This document shows positions 25,118 to 32,252 of a stretch of 64,000 bases of DNA, piece after piece. Under the pieces are notes generated by a model. It saw only the letters and a list, made by a program, of their open reading frames with translations, made no database searches and had not been told where the DNA came from. Source of the stretch: Micropruina sp. (GTDB taxonomy: Bacteria; Actinomycetota; Actinomycetes; Propionibacteriales; Propionibacteriaceae); NCBI GenBank assembly GCA_016716635.1, contig JADJVZ010000011.1:744001-808000 (forward strand). The letters run 5' to 3'. The number at the start of each line of letters is the position of its first letter. The first letter of the stretch is position 1. The translations under genes and the position numbers were made by a program.

Positions 25118-26253
25118 CCCTCGATCAATCAAGGGGCGACCTCGGGACGGCTCGTGACGGTCTCGCAGGCCTGCTCGAACTGCAGGACATCTCGAAGGTG
25201 TTCACGTCGCGGCACGACACCGCCACGGCGGTCGCTGACGTCACCCTGACCATTCAACCAGGACAGTTCGTCACCCTGCTGGGCCCCTCGGGCTGCGGGA
25301 AGACCACGACTCTGCGCATGATCGCCGGGTTCGAATCGCCGACCTCGGGTGACATTCTGCTGGACGGGACATCGATCGTCCGGACACCTCCGAACAAGCG
25401 TCCGATGTCGATGGTCTTCCAGTCCTACGCGCTGTTCCCGCACCTGACCGTCTTCGACAACATCGGGTTCGGGTTGCGCGTGCAGCACGTGGACAAGGGC
25501 GAACGTGACGTGCGCATCCGGAAGGCCATGGAACTGACCGGCATCGAGACCTTCGGTGACCGGCATCCGAACGAGTTGTCCGGCGGCCAACAGCAGCGCG
25601 TGGCGTTGTCGCGCGCGTTGGTCATGGAGCCCAAGATGCTGCTGTTCGACGAGCCGTTGTCCAACCTGGACGCCAAGCTGCGCCTTCGGATGCGCGACGA
25701 GATCCGCGCCATTCAGCAGCGCCTGCAGATCACGTCCGTGTTCGTGACGCACGACCAGTCGGAGGCGCTGACCATGTCGGACGTCATCGTCGTCATGAAC
25801 AAGGGCCGCATCGAGCAGGTCGGGACTCCCGAAGAGGTGTATCGCAAACCGAACTCGACGTTCGTCGCCTCCTTCTTGGGGTCGGCGAACTTCCTCGAGG
25901 TTCACGTGGTGGCGGTCGCCGCCACCGGTGTCGCCGAGGCCTCCTTCGAGGGGCGCCTGTTGCAGGCCCAAGCTGGCCCGCAGGTGGTGGCCGGCGAGAC
26001 TGCGACGTTGATGGTCCGCTCCGAGAACCTGCGGGTGGAGCCCGCCGGGTCGTCAGGGCTGGGCGTTGACGGGAAGGTCTCGTCGTCGGCATTTGATGGC
26101 GCGGTGATCCGCTACGCCGTGGAGACACCCGCCGGGATCTTGTCGGCTGAGGCACCCGGAACCGACTCACCGATGCCAGCAGGCACGCTCGTTCGTTGCG
26201 TCTTCCGGGCCGAGGACGCCTGGCTCATTGCCACCGGCAAGGAGGCGGCGTGA
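25114..26253 (+). CDS. ABC transporter ATP-binding protein, AfuC/FbpC type
   Basis: The 379-residue ATPase drives the permease encoded just upstream. Motifs are Walker A GPSGCGKTT (about residues 55-63), the Q-loop VFQSYALFPHLTV, signature LSGGQQQRVALSRAL, Walker B MLLFDEPLSNLDAKLR and the switch VTHDQSEALT. The C-terminal extension of about 130 residues is a TOBE-type regulatory domain (TLMVRSENLRVEP). Overlaps of 4 nt on both sides show it belongs to one operon with the permease and the phosphoesterase. Confidence 0.9.
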   Translation: MTLDQSRGDLGTARDGLAGLLELQDISKVFTSRHDTATAVADVTLTIQPGQFVTLLGPSGCGKTTTLRMIAGFESPTSGDILLDGTSIVRTPPNKRPMSMVFQSYALFPHLTVFDNIGFGLRVQHVDKGERDVRIRKAMELTGIETFGDRHPNELSGGQQQRVALSRALVMEPKMLLFDEPLSNLDAKLRLRMRDEIRAIQQRLQITSVFVTHDQSEALTMSDVIVVMNKGRIEQVGTPEEVYRKPNSTFVASFLGSANFLEVHVVAVAATGVAEASFEGRLLQAQAGPQVVAGETATLMVRSENLRVEPAGSSGLGVDGKVSSSAFDGAVIRYAVETPAGILSAEAPGTDSPMPAGTLVRCVFRAEDAWLIATGKEAA

Positions 26254-26870
26254 TCCCCTTCTTCGATCGTCCCGACACGAAATGGGCCCGGCCCGACGGC
26301 TGTCTCCACTTTTACGCGCTGCCAAGCCCGGACGCCCCCATCGTGGACGCCTTTGAACGCATGGCCGAGCCGTTGGTGAGCATGCCGCAGCTTGGTATTC
26401 AGCCACCTGAGCACCTGCACATGACGTTGCAACGCTTGACCGCTTTTGAAGACGACCTCACCGAAGAGAAGTGGGTTCGGCTGCGGAAGGATCTGGGAGG
26501 CATCTTCGGGTTGTGGCCAACCTTCTCAGTCAGATTGGGGCCGCCCTCGATCGAGGAGAGGGCGATCGAGGCCGTGGGGGGACCATCGGTGGGATGGTCG
26601 ACCGTGGTGGCGGGTCTGCGAGACGCCCTGGTGGGCCACGGGATGGGCACCCTGCTCACAGACCCGCCCTACGGGCCGCACATCACGCTTGCGTATTGCC
26701 GAGACGCGGTCGAGGACCAGAGGGTCGCCGAGGCCTTGGGCGGGGTCGCGCGTCCGACAGAGCTGGTGGTTGATCGGGTGGCGCTGGTCTCGGTCACCCA
26801 AGATCCGGCATCGGCATCGTTCGCGCACCGCGTTGTCCAAGACTGGCCACTGGGGCGAACCGGCGGGTAG
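26250..26870 (+). CDS. 2H phosphoesterase (2'-5' RNA ligase-like)
   Basis: The 206-residue protein carries the two His-x-Thr/Ser motifs of the 2H superfamily: HLHMTLQ near residue 53 and HITLAY near 146, roughly symmetric in the fold. Family members open or form cyclic phosphodiesters such as 2',3'-cyclic nucleotides. The GTG start overlaps the ATPase stop (GTGA) and has AAGGAGG upstream, so it is made with the transporter. This suggests the imported compound, or a product of it, contains a phosphodiester or cyclic phosphate. That link is inferred from context only. Confidence 0.8.
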   Translation: MIPFFDRPDTKWARPDGCLHFYALPSPDAPIVDAFERMAEPLVSMPQLGIQPPEHLHMTLQRLTAFEDDLTEEKWVRLRKDLGGIFGLWPTFSVRLGPPSIEERAIEAVGGPSVGWSTVVAGLRDALVGHGMGTLLTDPPYGPHITLAYCRDAVEDQRVAEALGGVARPTELVVDRVALVSVTQDPASASFAHRVVQDWPLGRTGG

Positions 26871-26912
26871 CGTGAGCGCGCCAGACAGGCGCCCGACTGC
26901 GAGGAGACCCAC

Positions 26913-27941
26913 GTGAACCGACGGTCGATGGTCGGACTGACCGACGTGGCGCGCGCGGCCGGGGTCTCGCGGTCGACGGCTAGTCGGGCGCTGCGGGGCG
27001 AGGATCGCGTGTCAGAAGAGACTCGTACCTACGTGGCCGACATCGCTGCCTCGCTGGGGTACGTTCGCGATCGGCGTGCCGCTGACCTGGCGAGCAACTC
27101 ACCCACGGCGGTGGGGTTGGTCGTCCGCAGCGCGGAGCGCTCGTTCTACGGCGAGATCGCCTCGCGCGTTCAGGACAAGATCGACGACCTCGGCATGGAC
27201 CTGTTGATGGCCAACGGAGGCGACGATCATCCCGCGCAGATGAAGGCATTGGACAGCCTCATCGGCCGGCATCTCGCGGGGCTCATCATCGCGTCCGGAC
27301 GGGCGTCCTTGCCCGCCGCGGAGCACGCCGCGACCTTCTTGCCGGTGGTGCTGGTCGGCTTCGGGTCGGTGAGCGCCGCCGGAATCGACACCGTCTCGAT
27401 CGATCGCGCCAGCGAATCGATCATGGTGCAGGCCGTGTTGGGCGAGGGGCATCGCCACGTCGCCGTCACCACGGCCCCCGCGGACGCATCATTGACGTTG
27501 TACGAGCGCTGGACGAGCTTCGAGACCTTCCTCCAGGCCGGGGGAGCGACGGTCGTTCTGATCCCCCACGAGGGAATCGGGGATCAGGGGATATTCGCCC
27601 AAGCGCTCCGCGAGGCCATCGAGGACGGGGTTACCGCCGTGATGTGTGGCGAGGATCCGACGGCGGTCCAGGTGCTGGAACTCCTTCATGAGTGGGGCAT
27701 CGCCTGCCCCGGCGAGGTGTCCGTGACCGGTTTCGACGGTTCTGGCACTTTCAGCTCGCCCCTCATCGGACTGACCACGTTCCAGCAGCCCGTCCGCCAG
27801 ATGGCGAAAGACGCCGTCGACCTGCTGATGGCCCGCGTCGGAGGCCTGCAAGGTCCGGCGGAGCACCGCGTCCACGAGGGTGAACTACTGCGGGGTCGCA
27901 CTCTGGGTCCGGTCGCCCGTGCCGACGATGAATCGGCATAG
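26913..27941 (+). CDS. LacI-family transcriptional regulator
   Basis: The 342-residue repressor has the N-terminal LacI helix-turn-helix (VGLTDVARAAGVSRSTASRAL, then VSEETRTYVADIAASLGY) and hinge. A periplasmic-binding-protein-like effector domain follows (VGLVVRSAERSFYGEIASRVQ, GEVSVTGFDGSGTFSSPLIGLTTFQQP). It lies 42 nt downstream of the importer operon and probably binds the 26-bp palindrome at 22199-22224, releasing it when the imported sugar-like ligand is present. The GTG start follows GCGAGGAGACC. Confidence 0.88.
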   Translation: MNRRSMVGLTDVARAAGVSRSTASRALRGEDRVSEETRTYVADIAASLGYVRDRRAADLASNSPTAVGLVVRSAERSFYGEIASRVQDKIDDLGMDLLMANGGDDHPAQMKALDSLIGRHLAGLIIASGRASLPAAEHAATFLPVVLVGFGSVSAAGIDTVSIDRASESIMVQAVLGEGHRHVAVTTAPADASLTLYERWTSFETFLQAGGATVVLIPHEGIGDQGIFAQALREAIEDGVTAVMCGEDPTAVQVLELLHEWGIACPGEVSVTGFDGSGTFSSPLIGLTTFQQPVRQMAKDAVDLLMARVGGLQGPAEHRVHEGELLRGRTLGPVARADDESA

Positions 27942-27969
27942 CCTCAGCGGTTCGGCGTGACGGTGGTGC

Positions 27970-28139
27970 CTAAGTACGCAGGTGCACCTCGCGGCGGTGG
28001 CCGACGGTGACCATCCGATGAGCAGAACGTCGTCTTCAATCGTGTAGGGGATCCGATAGTCGCCCTCGAGGACGCGAATCCCGGGCCGCCCCAGGAGGGC
28101 CCGGGCTCCGGGTCTGTCCGGATGGCGTGTCAGATGGGA
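27970..28139 (-). pseudogene. RelE/ParE toxin remnant
   Basis: On the minus strand a fragment reads RPGARALLGRPGIRVLEGDYRIPYTIEDDVLLI, then after a frame change MVTVGHRREVHLRT and stop at 27970. This is the C-terminal half of a RelE-type mRNA interferase. The N-terminal half is missing, and homology ends almost exactly where the 104-bp palindromic repeat begins (28142). No antitoxin gene is visible nearby. The 470-bp stretch 27942-28413 holds only this remnant and the repeat. Confidence 0.7.
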
Positions 28140-28141
28140 CG

Positions 28142-28245
28142 AACGACGGAAATGAGGCGCTCGTCGCAATCGCCACTGGTACGAATCGACCCTGACAAGG
28201 GGTGACGAAAATGGCGGGTTCAACGAGTGCGCCAGTTTCGTCGTT
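28142..28245. repeat. 104-bp imperfect palindromic repeat, copy 2
   Basis: The second copy of the element at 21856-21959, of the same length, starts AACGACGGAAATGA and ends CAGTTTCGTCGTT. It adjoins the RelE remnant, as if inserted into that gene or kept after its decay. Confidence 0.75.
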
Positions 28246-28413
28246 AAGCAGTCGGACCACCCGCCGGGCGCGGATATCGCGTGGTGATTCCTGCGCCTCA
28301 GGCCACCCAAGTCATGCTGTTTTCGGGCCCTGAGGCGGCGGGTTCAACGAAAGCACGAATCCAGCATGGTTTGGGGGCTGATTGGCGCCATGGATCCCGC
28401 CCGAGGGCCCGGT

Positions 28414-29016
28414 TCAACCGAGCCGGCGCGCGATGAGGGCGCCGTAGGTGCGCCCTGGGGGCCCGGGGCGAGATTGGGTTTCGAGAATCTCGAAGCCGGC
28501 TCGTTCGACCTCGGCGCAGAGTTGGTCCACCGGCCAGGCGTAGGCGGGCGCGATCGCGTGATCGAAGACGGCGAGATTCGCGCCGACGAAGAAGCCCAGA
28601 GCTAGGCCGCCGCCGGGCATCAGGCATCGGGCAAACTCGGCCAGTGGCCCGTGGATCTCCGCCGGGTCGGTGTGGATCAGCGAGTACCAGGCCAGAACGC
28701 CGCCCAGGCTCGCGTCGGAGGTCTGGAGGTCTTCAGCGCGCCCCATCCGATACCGGGCGTTCGGGTATCGCGACCGAGCGTCCGCGATGAACCCCGGCAC
28801 CGGATCCACACCCTCGACGTCAACGCCGTGCCCGTGCAGGAAGTTGGTCCACTGGCCGGGCCCGCAGCCCACGTCGAGCACTTTGCCCCTGAGGGAGGCC
28901 GACCAGGCCAGGACGTACTTCTGGTCAATGACGTCGGCATCTTCCATGCTCCCGACCGCATCAACGTACTCACGCACACGCGCCGCATAGGCCTCGCGAA
29001 CGGCCTGGATTCCCAC
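28414..29016 (-). CDS. Class I SAM-dependent methyltransferase
   Basis: The 200-residue protein has the Rossmann-type SAM-binding motif VLDVGCGPGQWTNFL (residues 46-60), the acidic ribose-binding residue in VEGVDPVPGF, and the motif LGGVLAWYSLIHTDP, followed by LMPGGGLALGFF. It is the small Methyltransf_11/25 type, whose substrate cannot be inferred. It starts at ATG 29016 and is divergent from the 475-aa gene. Confidence 0.8.
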   Translation of the reverse strand: MGIQAVREAYAARVREYVDAVGSMEDADVIDQKYVLAWSASLRGKVLDVGCGPGQWTNFLHGHGVDVEGVDPVPGFIADARSRYPNARYRMGRAEDLQTSDASLGGVLAWYSLIHTDPAEIHGPLAEFARCLMPGGGLALGFFVGANLAVFDHAIAPAYAWPVDQLCAEVERAGFEILETQSRPGPPGRTYGALIARRLG

Positions 29017-29139
29017 GGGCCGATCTTAAGCCCCTGAATTGACCCCACATCGTGGTGCTCGTCGTACCCTTCCACCCCGGCAAGTGAATTCTTATCGGCT
29101 GACGTTGGCCCGTCGAGCCCCGCCTGCAAGGCTGTGCTT

Positions 29140-30567
29140 GTGACTGACTTGGACGAGTATGAGTTGTTGTTGCGGCACGCACGGAAGTGGGCCGAGGCGC
29201 ACCGGAGGGTCCTCGATGGTGAGTTGATCGAAGAAGCTATTCGGTTGCGTTCCGTCCATGACGGATGGGCTGCGAACCGGTGGCCGTCCGACAGTGTGAC
29301 GCACTTGTTCTTGGTTCGCTGGCCAGCGCACGGGCCGTTGGATCCGCCGGACGTGCCCGCGCTCCAGACGAGCCTGGAGACCTTCTGGCGATTCCTTCGC
29401 AACACCGGACGCATGGCTGGTGGCTCCGCAGAACCGGCCGCCTTGGTCCGGGAGGCAAAGGCGGCGGGTCGCAAGATGCCGGACGCTTGCGCAGACCTGG
29501 CGAACTTCGGTCCGACCAAACAGATGCTGGCGTTCGGTCGGGAGATCGGGATCTCCATGGACGACCTGCAGAACCAAGACGATCTCAACGACCGTTTTCA
29601 ACAGATTCAGGAAGCTTGGAACGCTCTGCCGTGGGACGAGAGGCGCCGCCGCAGCCCTGGCACGGGCAACACCGGCAGTCGGATGGCCAATTCCCTCACG
29701 CAGGCGGCGAACCACATGCAGCAGTACGGGGAACTGCCGCTCGGTTGGTCACTGCCGGAAGTGCCGAGGCTCGATCAGGAGCCCGATGACGAGCCCGTCT
29801 ATCCCACCGACCCGGCGATCAGCGCGCCGTTGTATCGGGCCTCCCACTTCGTCAAACGGGTGCTGGCGTTGTGCGAGTGGGTCGGTGACGGACGCGAGGT
29901 GACCGCGACGCAGGTATTGCGTCCCGCAGTCGCGGAGCAGGCCTACGCCGACCTCGACTTGTGGGACTGGGAGCGCGCTTGGGCGAAGGTGAAGGACCAG
30001 GCGTACGCGAGCAAGCAGGAACTGGACGAGCAACGCGCGGCGAGGGGCTTTCCTCACTGGCGCACCGCTGCGGACTGCCTGCCACTGGATCGGCTCTGGC
30101 TGCCCGCCCAGAATGCTGGGCTGATCACCATCACGGGTAAGAAGGCCGTTTTCGATCGTAAGGCGATGCCCGACACAGACATGGGTTGGGCCCAAATGGC
30201 TCATGCACTTTTTGCCGGGTTGGCCTACCGCGCCCAGCACCTGAGGTCGTTTGATCCCTTGCTCAGCATCTTGATGGACATCGCCATGGGTGGGACGCCC
30301 CGCTCTGTGGTCGAGCTCAAGGAGCTTTGGTGGTCGAGTCCGGCCAATGGGCTGAGCCGTCGCTTCGGTGGAGAGGCACTAGCACGCATGCTCAGCGATG
30401 AGCAGCTTGAAGGATGCCTGGTGATGTTCGAGGACACGGGGGCCTGGACGACCCGGCGAGGCAAACTCGTGGGAACGGACATTGGTTGGGATCTTGCCAT
30501 CACGGCCATGGCGGCGATCGAAAACGGGCTGCTCGCCGATCCGGGATACGGCGTCGTTGAGTCCTGA
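29140..30567 (+). CDS. Unrecognised 475-aa protein
   Basis: The soluble protein begins VTDLDEYELLLRHARKWAEAHR and is rich in Trp and charged helices. I recognise no catalytic motif. Notable segments are LADLDLWDWERAWAKVKDQ-type helices (YADLDLWDWERAW near residue 270), a possible winged-helix-like part (VTATQVLRPAVAEQAYADL) and LWLPAQNAGLITITGKKAVFD. It lies between a methyltransferase and a toxin-antitoxin pair, a variable neighbourhood. GTG at 29140 is used; another GTG 6 nt earlier is equally possible. Confidence 0.65.
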   Translation: MTDLDEYELLLRHARKWAEAHRRVLDGELIEEAIRLRSVHDGWAANRWPSDSVTHLFLVRWPAHGPLDPPDVPALQTSLETFWRFLRNTGRMAGGSAEPAALVREAKAAGRKMPDACADLANFGPTKQMLAFGREIGISMDDLQNQDDLNDRFQQIQEAWNALPWDERRRRSPGTGNTGSRMANSLTQAANHMQQYGELPLGWSLPEVPRLDQEPDDEPVYPTDPAISAPLYRASHFVKRVLALCEWVGDGREVTATQVLRPAVAEQAYADLDLWDWERAWAKVKDQAYASKQELDEQRAARGFPHWRTAADCLPLDRLWLPAQNAGLITITGKKAVFDRKAMPDTDMGWAQMAHALFAGLAYRAQHLRSFDPLLSILMDIAMGGTPRSVVELKELWWSSPANGLSRRFGGEALARMLSDEQLEGCLVMFEDTGAWTTRRGKLVGTDIGWDLAITAMAAIENGLLADPGYGVVES

Positions 30568-30669
30568 GTCGTTGAGCCCCGAGTCTAAGCTCGACGTCAT
30601 CTTTCCCGACACCTCGCTAGCTACGGACCCGGGCGCCGTGGGCTGGCGCAGCCTGATAGGCCCTGGCTG

Positions 30670-30930
30670 TCAGCGTCCGTAGTGATAGCGGCACGCGGCG
30701 ATGCGGATCTCATCACCGACGATTCTGTAGACCAAGCGGTGCTCGTCGGTGATCCGTCGAGACCAGTAGCCGGCGAAGTCGTGCTTGAGGGCCTCAGGTT
30801 TACCGATGCCCTCGTTGCCGTTGCGGATCGCATCCTCGATCAGCGTGTTGATGCGTTTGAGGACCCTACGGTCTTGGGCCTGCCACCAGAGGTAGTCGTC
30901 CCAGGCGTTTTCGTCCCAGACGAGGAGCAT
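30670..30930 (-). CDS. yoeB: YoeB-type mRNA interferase toxin
   Basis: The 86-residue protein is full length for YoeB and has the family pattern: WDENAWDDYLWWQAQDRRVLKRINTLIEDAIRNG, GKPEALKHDFAGYWSRRITDEHRLVYRI and the C-terminal catalytic CRYHYGR. These include the conserved Glu, Arg and terminal His-Tyr residues that cut mRNA at the ribosome. It lies 2 nt after the antitoxin gene. It appears intact. Confidence 0.93.
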   Translation of the reverse strand: MLLVWDENAWDDYLWWQAQDRRVLKRINTLIEDAIRNGNEGIGKPEALKHDFAGYWSRRITDEHRLVYRIVGDEIRIAACRYHYGR

Positions 30931-30932
30931 GG

Positions 30933-31190
30933 TCAGTCGGCGTCGACGAGGGCGTGCTGCTCGCCCCGCCCGGCTTCGAGGCGTTCCATGGCGTCCAGCA
31001 GGCGGCGCGCGTTGGCTGGTGAGCGCATGAGGTACGCGGTCTCCTTGAGCGACTCGTAGTCCTCCAGTGACACGATCACCACGGGGTCGTGGCCCGCGCG
31101 GGTGATCACGACCTCTTCGCGGTCGTCGATCACAGAGTCGAGCACTTCGGCATACCGGGCTCGCGACTCCGTATAGCTCAGCGTCTTCAT
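30933..31190 (-). CDS. yefM: YefM-type antitoxin
   Basis: The 85-residue protein begins MKTLSYTESRARYAEVLDSVIDDREEVVITRAG, the Phd/YefM DNA-binding fold, and continues PVVIVSLEDYESLKETAYLMRSP, with a C-terminal tail that would wrap YoeB. It is encoded first, as usual, and should autorepress the operon. The start at 31190 leaves a 10-nt leader to the operator. Confidence 0.93.
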   Translation of the reverse strand: MKTLSYTESRARYAEVLDSVIDDREEVVITRAGHDPVVIVSLEDYESLKETAYLMRSPANARRLLDAMERLEAGRGEQHALVDAD

Positions 31191-31200
31191 GGTGGCCTCC

Positions 31201-31218
31201 TGTACAGAAAAGCGTACG
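31201..31218. promoter_or_regulatory. Likely YefM operator
   Basis: TGTACA (31201-31206) and the related CGTACG (31213-31218) are palindromic hexamers with centres 12 bp apart. TGTACA is the core hexamer of the characterised E. coli yefM-yoeB operator. The site lies just upstream of the antitoxin start, in the divergent region shared with fdhD. Confidence 0.6.
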
Positions 31219-31251
31219 TCGCTCCATGCTGTGACACAAGCGCCCCTCGCG

Positions 31252-31257
31252 TACTCT
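31252..31257 (+). promoter_or_regulatory. Probable leaderless -10 box of fdhD
   Basis: TACTCT ends 6 nt before the ATG at 31264 and there is no ribosome binding site. Confidence 0.45.
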
Positions 31258-31263
31258 CTGGCC

Positions 31264-32112
31264 ATGGGTCGAATCACGGTCAGCAGGCGGATCACGAAGG
31301 TCGTCGTGGGGGAGAGCGAGCGGCGGGTTGAGGACGTGCTCGCCGTCGAGGAACCGCTCGAAATCCGACTGGGCGGCAAGCCGCTGTCGGTGACCATGCG
31401 GACGCCCGGCCACGACGTCGAGCTCGCCGCCGGGTTCCTGCTCTCGGAGGGGATCATCCGGGACGGGGAGGACTTCCGCGGCGCCATTCACTGCGGCGGA
31501 CCCGGAACCGGCGGGCAGGCGAACACCTACAACGTGCTGGACGTCACCCTCACCGCGGGCGTCCCGCTGCCGCTCACCGATATCTCCCGGTCGTTCTACA
31601 CCACGAGTTCCTGCGGGGTGTGCGGCAAGGCCAGCATCGAGGCGATCCAAACGATCTCGCGGTTCGACGTCTCCGCCGATCCCGTTCAGTTGGACGCCGA
31701 CCGCCTCGCCACCTTCCCCGACAGGCTGCGCGAGCGCCAGGTGGTGTTCGCCAAGACCGGGGGACTCCACGCCGCCGGGCTGTTCGACGCTGTCACGGGG
31801 GCGTTGCTGGTGGTCCGGGAGGACGTTGGCCGCCACAACGCCGTCGACAAGGTGATCGGGTGGGCGACCCTGAATGACCGGCTGCCGCTCAAGGGAACGG
31901 TGCTTCAGGTGTCGGGACGGGCATCCTTCGAGCTCGTCCAAAAGGCGGTGATGGCGGGGATTCCCGTCCTGGCTGCGGTCTCGGCGCCGTCGTCCCTGGC
32001 GGTCGAACTCGCCGAATCGTCCGGGCTGACCCTGGTTGGCTTCATGCGCGGATCGTCGCTGAACATCTACGCGCGTCCCGACCGCGTCCGCAGCGCACCC
32101 ACCGCGGGCTAG
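31264..32112 (+). CDS. fdhD: Formate dehydrogenase sulfurtransferase FdhD
   Basis: FdhD passes sulfur from a cysteine desulfurase to the bis-MGD molybdenum cofactor so that formate dehydrogenase becomes active. The 282-residue protein has the essential CxxC in SSCGVCGKAS (C117 and C120) and family blocks AAGFLLSEGII, VFAKTGGLHAAGLFD, VREDVGRHNAVDKVIG and LQVSGRASFELVQKA. The Mo oxidoreductase gene follows on the same strand, which is its expected client. Confidence 0.94.
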   Translation: MGRITVSRRITKVVVGESERRVEDVLAVEEPLEIRLGGKPLSVTMRTPGHDVELAAGFLLSEGIIRDGEDFRGAIHCGGPGTGGQANTYNVLDVTLTAGVPLPLTDISRSFYTTSSCGVCGKASIEAIQTISRFDVSADPVQLDADRLATFPDRLRERQVVFAKTGGLHAAGLFDAVTGALLVVREDVGRHNAVDKVIGWATLNDRLPLKGTVLQVSGRASFELVQKAVMAGIPVLAAVSAPSSLAVELAESSGLTLVGFMRGSSLNIYARPDRVRSAPTAG

Positions 32113-32169
32113 CCCTGGCACACCGTCAGTCGTGTTTTTCGGACGCCTGCGCGTCAGGCATACCCGACC

Positions 32170-32234
32170 CTGAGGCACCTCAGCTAGCGTGGGGTCCTCA
32201 ACCTGTTTCGGCTTGCAGAACGGGATTTCTGCAA
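32170..32234 (+). promoter_or_regulatory. Control region of the molybdenum oxidoreductase gene
   Basis: A palindrome CTGAGGCACCTCAG (32170-32183) lies directly before a possible -10 box TAGCGT (32185-32190). In the leader, TTGCAGAA (32213-32220) and TTCTGCAA (32227-32234) form a perfect 8-bp hairpin before the ribosome site AAAGGAG. The first looks like an operator; the second may be an operator or RNA element. Confidence 0.45.
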
Positions 32235-32252
32235 CGCGAGAAAGGAGCCGCG

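Noticed and set aside
22265..26253. Iron-uptake (FbpABC) interpretation of the importer
   Set aside because: Not excluded, but there is no Fur/DtxR-like box, the promoter has a LacI operator, and a phosphoesterase is in the operon, so I do not annotate it as an iron transporter.
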